This document shows positions 24,238 through 32,725 of a stretch of 64,000 nucleotides of DNA, piece by piece. Numbering within the stretch: the stretch's first letter is position 1; the number at the start of each line of letters is the position of its first letter. The DNA is taken from NCBI RefSeq assembly GCF_963860125.1, contig NZ_CAWLFA010000001.1, positions 1,674,001 through 1,738,000 on the forward strand, written 5' to 3'. The notes below the pieces were generated by a model. That model searched no databases. It saw only the letters and a list, made by a program, of their open reading frames with translations, and was not told the origin of the DNA. This DNA comes from Picosynechococcus sp. PCC 7002. Lineage in GTDB: Bacteria; Cyanobacteriota; Cyanobacteriia; Cyanobacteriales; MRBY01. The translations under genes were made by a program, and so were the position numbers.

Positions 24238-25302
24238 TTAGGAGGCGATTCTTGCCCCTAAATCAGCCTTGAGGGCCGTGAGGGTTGCTTGTAATTTTCC
24301 GGTTTTGACCCAGGTTTGGGCTAAATCTAAACCACTTTGGAGATCTTTGACTTGCCCACAATGCCACAAATAAAAGCCCCCATTCCACACAGCAGAATCG
24401 GTTAGCGGTGAAGGCTGTCCCTGGAGAAGCGCGGCGAGATCTTGATAGTATTGCTCCGGGCTTTCTAAGTGAATGTCTTCACCCCCTAAACCATAGTCAT
24501 AGGGATTGGGTTTGAGATAGACAAATCCATCGGCGGATTCGGTTTGATTGGTGACCACAATGGTGGTCTGGGAAATCCGTAGATCGCCACTACCCTCTAA
24601 GCCCTTGATCAGGGTGTAGGGAGGATTGCCCCGCTCGGTAAAAGTATCGCGAATAATCGCTTCGGTGGGGGGGTGTACATAACCCGCGATGGTGTGGGCT
24701 TGGCGATCGCCAGAGGGCGACCAGACCAATTCGAGGGTTGCCAGGGACGGGCGTTTGCCTAATTCTTCACGGTAGGAAATCAGGGTTTGGCTAGCGGGCA
24801 GGAGCGTCGGCGTATAGCAGCAGGCAAAGTGGGTGCGCTGGAAGTAGCTTTGTAGTTGCACAAAACTGAGGGCTTGGAAATCGAGGCCCAGGGCTTGCCA
24901 AATTTCTCCGAGGGGGAGGCCATATTTCGTCGGCAGGCGATCGCCACCGTGCATGAGCACGGGCACCCCAGCGGTTTTAAGGATCAAAGCCGTGATTGGT
25001 GCAATGGGGGCTGTTTTTGTGCGGCCATCGTAGGGAATCCCTAGGATAAATACTTTTTCTCCGTTGGGGAGGGGGTCTAATTTTTGGCTGCGGCGGTCAT
25101 AGGCATCGAGCATCCCTGCCAGTTCTACCCCGGTGGGTCGTTTAATCCGTTGGGAAATGAGGAAGGCCCCGATTTGGGCGGGAGTCGCGGTACCATCGAG
25201 CATCATGTCTAGGGCGATCGCCGCTTCGGCACGGGTCAAACTTTTGCTGGTGTGTTTACCGCTGCCAACTTTCTTCAGTAGCTCACGAAATTCGGTACTC
25301 AT
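24238..25302 (-). CDS. TrpD2/YbiB-like glycosyltransferase-family protein
   Basis: 354 residues with the anthranilate phosphoribosyltransferase (class III nucleoside phosphorylase-like) fold. The helical N-domain has LTRAEAAIALDMMLDG and GAFLISQRIKRPT. The canonical GTGGD and T-x-NIS motifs are replaced by GIPYDGRTKTAP, and KGLEGSGDLRI is present. This matches the TrpD2/YbiB group, whose studied E. coli member binds nucleic acid rather than making PR-anthranilate. The true trpD should therefore be elsewhere in the genome. Confidence 0.8.
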   Translation of the reverse strand: MSTEFRELLKKVGSGKHTSKSLTRAEAAIALDMMLDGTATPAQIGAFLISQRIKRPTGVELAGMLDAYDRRSQKLDPLPNGEKVFILGIPYDGRTKTAPIAPITALILKTAGVPVLMHGGDRLPTKYGLPLGEIWQALGLDFQALSFVQLQSYFQRTHFACCYTPTLLPASQTLISYREELGKRPSLATLELVWSPSGDRQAHTIAGYVHPPTEAIIRDTFTERGNPPYTLIKGLEGSGDLRISQTTIVVTNQTESADGFVYLKPNPYDYGLGGEDIHLESPEQYYQDLAALLQGQPSPLTDSAVWNGGFYLWHCGQVKDLQSGLDLAQTWVKTGKLQATLTALKADLGARIAS

Positions 25303-25377
25303 GGGGCCTTGCTGTGGGTGGGGAATGGATGTTCTCAGATTAAGAAATAATTAGCTTAACTGATTAGCTTCTAAAAA

Positions 25378-26559
25378 TCAGCTAACTTCGGAACTTGCGG
25401 CGATGCCAATTTTTTTCAGGGCGGCGATCGCATGGAGTTGGATCGGTTTTTCGAGGCTTTGGCTAAAGGCAGTTAGTAAAGCCTGGGCGCGGGGATCCTG
25501 GAGCTGGCCGAGGGCATAAATGAATGCTTGTTGAACTGCCAAAGGTTGGGGCTGGGAAACCTTTTGCCAAAACTGCAGCAAAATTGTTGTTCCCTGCCCC
25601 CGCAGGTTAGGTTCGGTGATTCGGCCAAATGCCTTGAGGATTTCTAAAACTACTGTGTCAGCCCCATGGTAAAGCAAGGGTTCGAGTCGGGTTAAACTTT
25701 CTGGGATGGCTAACCAGCCGAGGGCTTGGATCAAGTTACATTGCAATGGTTCGGGCGTATGGGGAGACTGCAGCACGGTGGCGATCGCCTCGGCAGCTTG
25801 GGGAATCGGGAAACGACTGAGGGTAAACCCGGCTTGGGCACAAACCTCCAGGTTGAAATCGTAGAGCAACGGCTGGACTTTTTCGCACAACAAAACCGGA
25901 TCAACGGACTGGCCCCAAAAGCCCAAACCCTTAACTGCTTCCCGACGCACTGGGGCCGCCGTATCTGTGAGGGCAGACAACAGGGCGGTAAAAATTTCTG
26001 GTTGGCGAAATTGACTAAGAGTTTCAATGGCTAAGGAACGGATTTGCGGATCTGGATCATCAATGACCGTCAGCAGGGGATCAATAATTTGCGGATAGCG
26101 TAATTTACAAAGGGCGTTTACGGCGAGGCTACGACTTTCTGGCTTGGCCAACAGCGGCACTAAATAATCCACGGCCTTTCCTTCTAGCTGCACCAACGTT
26201 CTCATGATTTCTTCGAGGAGGAATTCTTCTGAACAATGGTCAATGAGCAAGATCAGACGGGCGATCGCCTCAGGATCTTGGTACTGTCCTAAGATGCGAA
26301 TCGCAAACCAACGTAATTCTGTTTCGGCGGTGTGATCTTCAGCGATGCTCAGGAGAGGGGCGATCGCCGTTGAGCCTAATTTTGCAAAAACCTTAACCAG
26401 TCGCCAGCGTTCTTGAAATGTCCCTTCCCGGAGTAACTGAAAGGCCCAGGCTTGGGCGGTGGGTTCCTGGCGAAGATCCGCCGTTGTACATAACTGCAAA
26501 AATTCCTGGAGTGTTGGCTGTTGGGCAACATCAGACAGTGCTGTATTTCTTCGCCCCAT
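25378..26559 (-). CDS. HEAT-repeat protein
   Basis: 393 residues made almost wholly of HEAT/PBS-lyase-like helical repeats. Examples are LRWFAIRILGQYQDPEAIA, SLAVNALCKLRYPQIIDPL, IRSLAIETLSQFRQPEIF and VRREAVKGLGFWG. Such solenoids are protein-binding scaffolds; some relatives act in bilin lyases, but the lyase-specific CpcE/F features are not evident. No signal peptide is seen. It lies 75 bp downstream of the TrpD2-like gene start on the same strand. Confidence 0.85.
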   Translation of the reverse strand: MGRRNTALSDVAQQPTLQEFLQLCTTADLRQEPTAQAWAFQLLREGTFQERWRLVKVFAKLGSTAIAPLLSIAEDHTAETELRWFAIRILGQYQDPEAIARLILLIDHCSEEFLLEEIMRTLVQLEGKAVDYLVPLLAKPESRSLAVNALCKLRYPQIIDPLLTVIDDPDPQIRSLAIETLSQFRQPEIFTALLSALTDTAAPVRREAVKGLGFWGQSVDPVLLCEKVQPLLYDFNLEVCAQAGFTLSRFPIPQAAEAIATVLQSPHTPEPLQCNLIQALGWLAIPESLTRLEPLLYHGADTVVLEILKAFGRITEPNLRGQGTTILLQFWQKVSQPQPLAVQQAFIYALGQLQDPRAQALLTAFSQSLEKPIQLHAIAALKKIGIAASSEVS

Positions 26560-26681
26560 GAATTCACTCCCCTTACCAAGACATAAAAAGTTGACAGACC
26601 TTCAAGGTAAGTTCCTCTCGCCGGAAAACTGGTATCACAATTTACAGGGTGCCTGAAATGGTTGCATAAATTACATAAACC

Positions 26682-27500
26682 CTATGTATTCAACAAATCT
26701 TCTGCTGCCAAATTACGGAAGGCGAGCATCTCTTTAGCCGGAGTGCGATCGCCGTTGCAGGCAATGCGTCGTGGGGCGCTTAAGGTCGTCACGGTGAAGC
26801 CCAAACTTTGATACAGATCTAAAATTCTGGGCGTGGCTTGATTAGAGGCAATTGTTGGCGCGGTTTGTGCTGCTAGCCAGGTGGCTAATCGCTCTTGATC
26901 GGCCCAACTAAACCCCCCGGCGGCATACTGACGAAACTCAACATCATAGGGCGGATCAGCATAAATAAAACTATGGTCAGCAACTGGAATTTTCTCAAAA
27001 TCTCCCCATTGAAACTGCCAAGCTTGAAATAACTTTTTGTAGGCAAAAAAATCATCCCTATAGTTAATCGAACGATATCGCCCGAAAGGGACATTAAATT
27101 TTCCCTGGGAATTGAATCGACACAAGCCATTAAACCCAGTCCGGTTTAAATAATAAAATAAAATAGCGGCTTCTTGGGTCTCGCTCTGATTATTTTCAAT
27201 TAATTCATTAAAACGGTCTCGGCATTGATAATATAAGTCAGCATCATTTGCCATTAAAATACTACTTTTTAAACCTTTTTTGAGTTGCTGATAAAAATTA
27301 ATCAAATGGAAATTAACGTCATTTAAAATTGCTTTTTGCGGAACCAAACCCAAGGCGATCGCCAAGCCACCACAGAACGGCTCAATTAATTGATAGTCTT
27401 GGTAGTCTTGCCAAATTAACCGTAATTTAGGGACTAACCAACGCTTACCCCCAGCCCACTTTAGGGGCGGTTTTAACTGCTCTGAATTAATCATAGCCAT
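26682..27500 (-). CDS. Dam-family adenine-specific DNA methyltransferase
   Basis: A 272-residue D12-class N6-adenine methylase. The SAM motif is LKWAGGKRWLVPKL with IEPFCGGLAIAL, and the catalytic motif IV is DPPYD. YLNRTGFNGLCRFNSQGKFNVPFG is typical of the Dam family. It probably methylates GATC, the core of HIP1 (GCGATCGC), and resembles the Dam-like enzyme of Synechocystis. No restriction endonuclease lies nearby, so it appears to be an orphan methylase. The start ATG is directly next to the glbN terminator. A second in-frame ATG lies at 27494. Confidence 0.9.
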   Translation of the reverse strand: MAMINSEQLKPPLKWAGGKRWLVPKLRLIWQDYQDYQLIEPFCGGLAIALGLVPQKAILNDVNFHLINFYQQLKKGLKSSILMANDADLYYQCRDRFNELIENNQSETQEAAILFYYLNRTGFNGLCRFNSQGKFNVPFGRYRSINYRDDFFAYKKLFQAWQFQWGDFEKIPVADHSFIYADPPYDVEFRQYAAGGFSWADQERLATWLAAQTAPTIASNQATPRILDLYQSLGFTVTTLSAPRRIACNGDRTPAKEMLAFRNLAAEDLLNT

Positions 27501-27536
27501 AAAAAAGATGGGGCTTTTTGGTCATTGTTCCCCATC
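27501..27536 (-). terminator. terminator of glbN
   Basis: On the minus strand GATGGGG and CCCCATC form a 7-bp stem around a 16-nt loop, followed by TTTTTT. It sits 43 bp after the glbN stop and abuts the start codon of the methylase gene. Confidence 0.75.
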
Positions 27537-27579
27537 CATCGTCTGATTTCACTGTGCAATGGTCGATCGATACTAACGA

Positions 27580-27954
27580 CTAACGGTTTAAAACATCATT
27601 GCGGTGCTGCACTGAACCCACAATGGTGACGACTTCATCGATTAAATCTTGGGACACATTTAATTCCTGGAGGGTCAATACTAGATTTTCGGCGATCGCA
27701 TCGAAATGGACATCCGTTAGACCCGCATTTTCAACTAAGTCCTGATGGGCAGCCCGCATCGAACGACCCGGAAATCGATCCGTGCCCCCAAAAGCATAGG
27801 TCATAAAATCCTTTTGGTGTTGCTTCTGTTTGGCCATGTCAGTATTGACAAAAAAACGATTAACTCGTTCATCGGCCAGAACCTTACCGTAGAATTTCTC
27901 CACCGCCAGATCAACTGCCGCTGCGCCGCCTAACTTTTCATACAAACTAGCCAT
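27580..27954 (-). CDS. glbN: truncated haemoglobin, group I
   Basis: A 124-residue 2/2 haemoglobin. His46 (E10) and His70 (F8) are the bis-histidine ligands and His117 is the residue that can bond covalently to the haem vinyl, as established for GlbN of Synechococcus sp. PCC 7002, whose sequence this appears to match from memory. GlbN is thought to protect against reactive nitrogen and oxygen species. ATG 27954 begins ASLYEKLGG as in the mature protein; the upstream in-frame start would add 11 unrelated residues. ffh lies 52 bp upstream on the same strand. Confidence 0.96.
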   Translation of the reverse strand: MASLYEKLGGAAAVDLAVEKFYGKVLADERVNRFFVNTDMAKQKQHQKDFMTYAFGGTDRFPGRSMRAAHQDLVENAGLTDVHFDAIAENLVLTLQELNVSQDLIDEVVTIVGSVQHRNDVLNR

Positions 27955-28006
27955 GGACGAATCTCCGTTTATTTGGCACCATTTCATTCATCGTAGCAAC
28001 GAAAAC

Positions 28007-29443
28007 CTAGAGGTCAGCAAAACCTTTTTTCTTTTTCACCTTTTTCTTTTTCTTCGGTGCGCCACCACGACCGGGACGTCCCCCCATCCCAGGCATCCCC
28101 CCACCGAACAGATCACCGAGTCCTCCCATGCCGGGTAAACCTCCCCCTTGACCCATCTGCTGCATCATTTTCCGCATCCGGGTAAAGTCAGCAATGAGTT
28201 TTGAGACATCTTTTTCTGATAACCCAGAGCCCTTGGCAATACGGGTACGACGCTTGGGCGTTTGGGCTAATACATCCGGATTTTTGCGCTCCTCTTTGGT
28301 CATGGAGTTGATCATGGTCTCCACGCGCTTCAGTTGCACTTCCCCCTGTTCGAGCATATTTTTATCAATCTTGTTGCCCATGCCAGGGATGAGCTTCAGC
28401 ATGCCGCCCAGGGAGCCCATATTTTTTAACAGGCGCATCTGCTTGAGAAAGTCATCAAAGTCAAAGCGGGCTTCGAGTAACTTGGCCTGCATTTCCTCGA
28501 CGTCGGACAGATCAACGGCTTCCTGGGCCTTTTCGACGAGGGTCAGCACATCGCCCATGTTAAGGATACGGGACGCTAAACGGTCTGGATAGAATGGTTC
28601 TAGGGCTTCTACTTTTTCACCAACCCCAATAAATTTGATCGGTTGGCCAGAGATCATTCGCACAGATAGGGCCGCACCACCTCTGGTATCCCCATCCATC
28701 TTGGTGAGAATGGCCCCGGTAACGCCAATTTCTTCGTGGAAAGTGCGGGTTAAACTAGCAGCCTCTTGGCCCGTCATCGAGTCAACGACTAGCAATGTAT
28801 CGTCGGGATTGATGCTTTCTTTAATTTGCTTGAGTTCGGCCATCATGTCGGCATCGATCTGCAAGCGACCCGCCGTATCCACGAGGACGACATCAACACC
28901 GAGTTCTTTGGCTTTTTCAACCCCTTGTTTGGCAATGTCAACGGGATTAGCGTCACTGCCCAGGTCGAACACGGGCACGTCAATTTGTTCACCGAGGGTT
29001 TTCAGCTGATCGATCGCCGCTGGACGGTAAACGTCGGTTGCGACCATCAGGGCGGTTTTATTTTGCTTGCGGAGATAGAGGGAAAGTTTGGCGGTGGCAG
29101 TGGTTTTCCCCGTCCCCTGCAACCCGGCCATGAGAATTACGGAGGGCTTATTTTCTGCTTCGGCGAGGGGAACGTTGCTTTCCCCCATGATTTTGACGAG
29201 TTCGTCGTAGACAATTTTGATGAACTGTTGCCCTGGATTAACGCCAGAAATAACTTCTGCACCGACTGCCGCTTTTTCCACATCAGAAATAAAGCCCTTG
29301 ACCACCTGGAGGTTAACGTCGGCTTCGAGGAGGGCGCGACGAACTTCCTTTAAGGCTTCTTTGATGTTAGATTCGCTGATTTTGTCCTGGCCCCGGAGGG
29401 ATTTCCAGGCATCTTCTAGGCGTTCGGCTAGGGCGTCAAACAT
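28007..29443 (-). CDS. ffh: signal recognition particle GTPase Ffh
   Basis: 478 residues in three parts: the N helical domain, the G domain with P-loop GLQGTGKTT, DTAGRLQ and TKMDGDTRGG, and a Met-rich M domain ending with RMRKMMQQMGQGG. The tail is Gly/Met-rich and then lysine-rich (PKKKKKVKKKKGF). It binds signal peptides and targets ribosomes to the membrane with FtsY. Full length. The 4.5S RNA gene is not in this window. Confidence 0.97.
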   Translation of the reverse strand: MFDALAERLEDAWKSLRGQDKISESNIKEALKEVRRALLEADVNLQVVKGFISDVEKAAVGAEVISGVNPGQQFIKIVYDELVKIMGESNVPLAEAENKPSVILMAGLQGTGKTTATAKLSLYLRKQNKTALMVATDVYRPAAIDQLKTLGEQIDVPVFDLGSDANPVDIAKQGVEKAKELGVDVVLVDTAGRLQIDADMMAELKQIKESINPDDTLLVVDSMTGQEAASLTRTFHEEIGVTGAILTKMDGDTRGGAALSVRMISGQPIKFIGVGEKVEALEPFYPDRLASRILNMGDVLTLVEKAQEAVDLSDVEEMQAKLLEARFDFDDFLKQMRLLKNMGSLGGMLKLIPGMGNKIDKNMLEQGEVQLKRVETMINSMTKEERKNPDVLAQTPKRRTRIAKGSGLSEKDVSKLIADFTRMRKMMQQMGQGGGLPGMGGLGDLFGGGMPGMGGRPGRGGAPKKKKKVKKKKGFADL

Positions 29444-29612
29444 AGGTCTTTTCTCTGGGTGGGCTGTTTAGTGACTGTCTAAATACTTTACCAAGTTGCG
29501 GACTGTAGCAGGTTCGGCAATCTCTCTTTATCAGGGGCGATCACCTTTTTGTCAAGAAAGGCAAAATTTTGGACAATAGGGAAAGGTAAAGAATTGTAAC
29601 GGATGTTTCGGG

Positions 29613-31112
29613 ATGAGTAAGAGCAAGATTGCGGTCATTGGGGCGGGCATTGGCGGTTTAACGGCGGGGGCTTTGTTGGCGAAACGGGGCTACGATGTCA
29701 CGGTTTATGAACAGGCGGCGATCGCCGGGGGCTGTGCGTCCACTTTTAAGCGTCGGGGTTTTACCTTCGATGTAGGGGCGACCCAGGTGGCGGGCTTAGA
29801 AGTAGGAGGGATTCACCAGCGTATTTTTCAAGAATTGGGCGTCGCTTTACCCGAAGCAACGGTTTGTGATCCGGCTTGTGCGGTGTTTTTACCGGGCGAA
29901 ACAGAACCCATCAACGTTTGGCGTGATGCGGAAAAGTGGGAAGCTGAACGACTCAAACAGTTTCCCACGAGCAAAAATTTTTGGCATTTATTAAAAATTT
30001 TATTTGCGGCGAGTTGGCAATTTCAAGGCCGCGATCCGGTGGTGCCACCCCGTAATCCTTGGGATATTTTGCAGTTAATCAAGGCATTTCGTTTAAATAC
30101 GTTGATCACAGTTCCCTTTGCTTTGATGACGGTTTTAGACGCGTTGAAATTATGTAATGTTGCCGCAGATCAAAGATTAAAAACTTTTTTGGATTTGCAG
30201 TTAAAGCTGTACTCCCAAGTTGATAGTTCCGAAACTGCACTACTCTACGGTGCGACGGCCCTCGCCGTTTCCCAAACGCCCCAAGGTTTATTTCATCTCC
30301 AGGGTAGTATGCAAGCCTTGAGCGATCGCCTGATCGAAGCCCTCGAAAAACATGGGGGGAAATTACTCACTCGCCACCGCATTAAGGAAATTAACTTGGG
30401 TCAAAGCAAGCCTCAATTAACAGTCTTTGATCAGCGTCAAAATGAAATTGTTACACAAGCTTTTGATCATGTAGTCGCGAACACCACGGTTCAAGATTTA
30501 ATTAAAATTTCAGAGCATCCGCCCAAATCAATTTTTAAAAAAATCTATCAAAAACGCATTGAAAATTTGCCAGATCCATCGGGAGCCTTTGTTGTTTACT
30601 TAGGGGTTAAGGAAGCGGCAATTCCCAAGAATTGTCCACCTCACCTGCAATTTCTCTATGATTATGACCAAGCAATTGGCGAAAATAATTCCCTCTTTGT
30701 TTCGGTGAGTAAGCCGAATGATGGTCGCGCCCCAGAGGGTCACCGGACGATTATCGCCTCCTCTTTTGTCGATCCTGATCCTTGGTTTGGGAAAGATTAC
30801 GCCGAACTGAAAGAGCGTTACACCCAGGAGGCGATCGCCAAATTAAATCGCTATTTTGACCTTTCCCCAGAAAATATCATTGTTCAAGAAGCCGGAACGC
30901 CGCGCACCTTTGCTTTCTATACGGCTCGACACAAAGGCTTTGTTGGTGGCGTGGGACAGCGAATTTCTACCTTTGCGCCCTTTGGATTCGCCACCAGAAC
31001 ACCGTTTAAAAATGTTTGGCTCGTGGGAGATTCTGTCCATCCGGGAGAAGGTACAGCTGGGGTAAGTTATTCTGCCCTGACCGCTGTACGCCAAATTGAA
31101 CAGGTCAGCTAA
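29613..31112 (+). CDS. crtD: C-3',4' carotenoid desaturase (CrtD type)
   Basis: 499 residues of the CrtI/phytoene-desaturase superfamily. The FAD-binding motif is VIGAGIGGLTAGALLAKRGY, followed by GGCASTFKRRGFTFDVGATQ. The C-terminal FAD contact is NVWLVGDSVHPGEGTAGVSY. The sequence style fits cyanobacterial CrtD, which introduces the 3',4' double bond in myxoxanthophyll synthesis, rather than CrtH isomerase, which differs after the dinucleotide motif. Divergent from ffh. Its stop overlaps the convergent HTH gene by 4 bp. Confidence 0.85.
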   Translation: MSKSKIAVIGAGIGGLTAGALLAKRGYDVTVYEQAAIAGGCASTFKRRGFTFDVGATQVAGLEVGGIHQRIFQELGVALPEATVCDPACAVFLPGETEPINVWRDAEKWEAERLKQFPTSKNFWHLLKILFAASWQFQGRDPVVPPRNPWDILQLIKAFRLNTLITVPFALMTVLDALKLCNVAADQRLKTFLDLQLKLYSQVDSSETALLYGATALAVSQTPQGLFHLQGSMQALSDRLIEALEKHGGKLLTRHRIKEINLGQSKPQLTVFDQRQNEIVTQAFDHVVANTTVQDLIKISEHPPKSIFKKIYQKRIENLPDPSGAFVVYLGVKEAAIPKNCPPHLQFLYDYDQAIGENNSLFVSVSKPNDGRAPEGHRTIIASSFVDPDPWFGKDYAELKERYTQEAIAKLNRYFDLSPENIIVQEAGTPRTFAFYTARHKGFVGGVGQRISTFAPFGFATRTPFKNVWLVGDSVHPGEGTAGVSYSALTAVRQIEQVS

Positions 31113-31654
31113 ACAGCCAATAGATGAGCTTCAATTTTTTTCATTCGTTGATTAAATTCTCGCCAATGATCTCGATGAAAGAGATATTGATTAATATCTG
31201 CAATTTCTTGGGCGATCGCCACTTGTTCTTCTGAAACTAAACCTTGTTTAAATAGCCATTGAGAAACCCTTGACCAACTCCAGATCATTGATTTTTGACT
31301 CATTCCAGAAATAGGTAACGGAAAATTGCCTGTACCTCTTTCACCATTAATGAGCAAACGTACATATTCACGACTTTTTTGGATACGACGCGCTATTTCA
31401 GACACTGTCACTAAATCATCTGGCTGAATACTATCGACACGAATCTTAGGTTGAGCAATACTTTCAACTTGACGAATCGCCGACCAAACGGCTTCAGTAA
31501 AAGAAGTTGCTTCACGATCAAAATCCAAATAAACCACACCATTACGAGTTAATAATGAGGCATCGTCGCAGCCTGCTTCAAAAATGCGATCAACAAGCTG
31601 TTCATCAAAGTCGCGAACATTTGCTAAAACCAACGAAAATTCATAATTATTCAT
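31109..31654 (-). CDS. HTH protein, putative antitoxin partner of HicA-like gene
   Basis: 181 residues. The N-terminal half, beginning MNNYEFSLVLANVRDFDE and running to GCDDASLLTRNGVVYLDFDREA, is a ferredoxin-like domain. A helix-turn-helix follows (LVTVSEIARRIQKSREYVRLLINGERG) and then a helical tail. This domain order recurs in many bacteria next to small HicA-like proteins. ATG 31654 overlaps the upstream stop in ATGAATAA, so translation is probably coupled. A longer N-terminus in the same frame would run entirely over the upstream gene. Confidence 0.75.
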   Translation of the reverse strand: MNNYEFSLVLANVRDFDEQLVDRIFEAGCDDASLLTRNGVVYLDFDREATSFTEAVWSAIRQVESIAQPKIRVDSIQPDDLVTVSEIARRIQKSREYVRLLINGERGTGNFPLPISGMSQKSMIWSWSRVSQWLFKQGLVSEEQVAIAQEIADINQYLFHRDHWREFNQRMKKIEAHLLAV

Positions 31655-31886
31655 TGTTTTCTGAATGGGAACATTGTTTAATGGCTTTTCTGATTTGCTT
31701 AGCATGATTTTCAGGATTGCGGGGTGTAGACAGAACTGATTTTTTACAACCCAAACGATTATGTTCTGGACAAAGCAAAACCCCAAAAGCATGGGCAGAA
31801 CCACTAGATTTTTTGAATGTCCAACCTTGCTCTAATGCTTCTTGTATGGCGGCCGCGATTTCTTTGTTGTGGTGTAGCTTGCCCAT
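31647..31886 (-). CDS. HicA-like small protein, putative mRNA-interferase toxin
   Basis: 79 residues. The HicA-like core contains AAAIQEALEQGWTFKKSSGSAHA, where Gly-Ser-Ala-His stands in the place of the HicA active-site GSH, then GVLLCPEHNRLGCKKSV and STPRNPENHAKQIRKAIKQC. The CPEH...GC cysteine pair may bind a metal or form a disulfide and is not typical of classical HicA. It precedes and overlaps the HTH gene by 8 bp, as expected for a two-gene toxin-antitoxin unit. Toxicity is inferred only. Confidence 0.65.
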   Translation of the reverse strand: MGKLHHNKEIAAAIQEALEQGWTFKKSSGSAHAFGVLLCPEHNRLGCKKSVLSTPRNPENHAKQIRKAIKQCSHSENNE

Positions 31887-32084
31887 TGACGTCCCATGTT
31901 ACTGGTCATCTGTATTTTGATTGGAATAGTAATACTCAATCTAGCTCTGCTGTTGCCATATGTCAACTGCCAATAACGTTGTGGATGAAGAATGTACTTC
32001 TTGATTTCTTTACGGGCGATCGCCCCTGACCACCCTTGCAGTACCATTTGGTTAAAGAGACGACATTTTTTAGGACAAGTAATC

Positions 32085-32609
32085 GTGAGCGAACAGCCCA
32101 ACCCCAAAGTTTTTTTTGACATCACCATCGGCGGCGAAAGTGCCGGACGCATTGTTTTTGAACTACGGGCCGACGTTGCCCCCAAAACCGCTGAAAATTT
32201 CCGCGCCCTCTGCACTGGTGAAAAAGGCATCGGCAAACGGGGCAAACCCCTCCATTTCAAAGGCTCTAAATTCCACCGGGTGATCCCTGAATTCATGTGC
32301 CAAGGGGGAGACTTTACCAACGGTAACGGCACCGGCGGTGAATCCATTTATGGAGATACTTTTGAAGACGAAAGCTTTGAACTGCGCCACAATGTCCCAG
32401 GTTTGCTGAGTATGGCGAACCGTGGCCCCAATACCAATGGCTCCCAATTCTTCATCACCACGACCTTAACCCCTTGGCTCAACGGTAAGCACGTGGTCTT
32501 CGGTAAGGTTATCGAAGGGATGGATGTAGTCAAAGCTATGGAAGCCCAAGGTTCTGGTAGTGGTGCCCCGAAACAGGAAATTGCGATCGCCGATTGTGGT
32601 GAGCTCTAA
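32085..32609 (+). CDS. cyclophilin-type peptidyl-prolyl isomerase
   Basis: 174 residues. It has the cyclophilin core FDITIGGESAGRIVFEL, the catalytic region KFHRVIPEFMCQGGDF, NTNGSQFFIT and HVVFGKVIEGMDVV. The insertion GEKGIGKRGKPLHFKG is typical of eukaryotic CypA-like proteins rather than of short bacterial PpiB. It is cytoplasmic, with no signal peptide. Start GTG 32085 is chosen because AGGA lies 9 nt before it, and because earlier codons in the frame are not cyclophilin-like. Confidence 0.93.
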   Translation: MSEQPNPKVFFDITIGGESAGRIVFELRADVAPKTAENFRALCTGEKGIGKRGKPLHFKGSKFHRVIPEFMCQGGDFTNGNGTGGESIYGDTFEDESFELRHNVPGLLSMANRGPNTNGSQFFITTTLTPWLNGKHVVFGKVIEGMDVVKAMEAQGSGSGAPKQEIAIADCGEL

Positions 32610-32725
32610 ATCTGGCAGCACGGGACGCATTTAAAAAAATACTGCTGTTTTTGTTACGAAATGGGGGGAGAATTCCTGTCTATGATTAGGGAACCAATAT
32701 TCCCCCTTTTTGTTTTCCTGAAACC

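Noticed and set aside
29613..31112. Calling the desaturase CrtH (carotene isomerase)
   Set aside because: The region after the FAD motif and the C-terminus fit CrtD better than CrtH.
32644..32657. NtcA site upstream of urtE (GCT-N8-TAC)
   Set aside because: Only one half-site fits and the spacing to the -10 is 23 bp; too weak to list as a feature.
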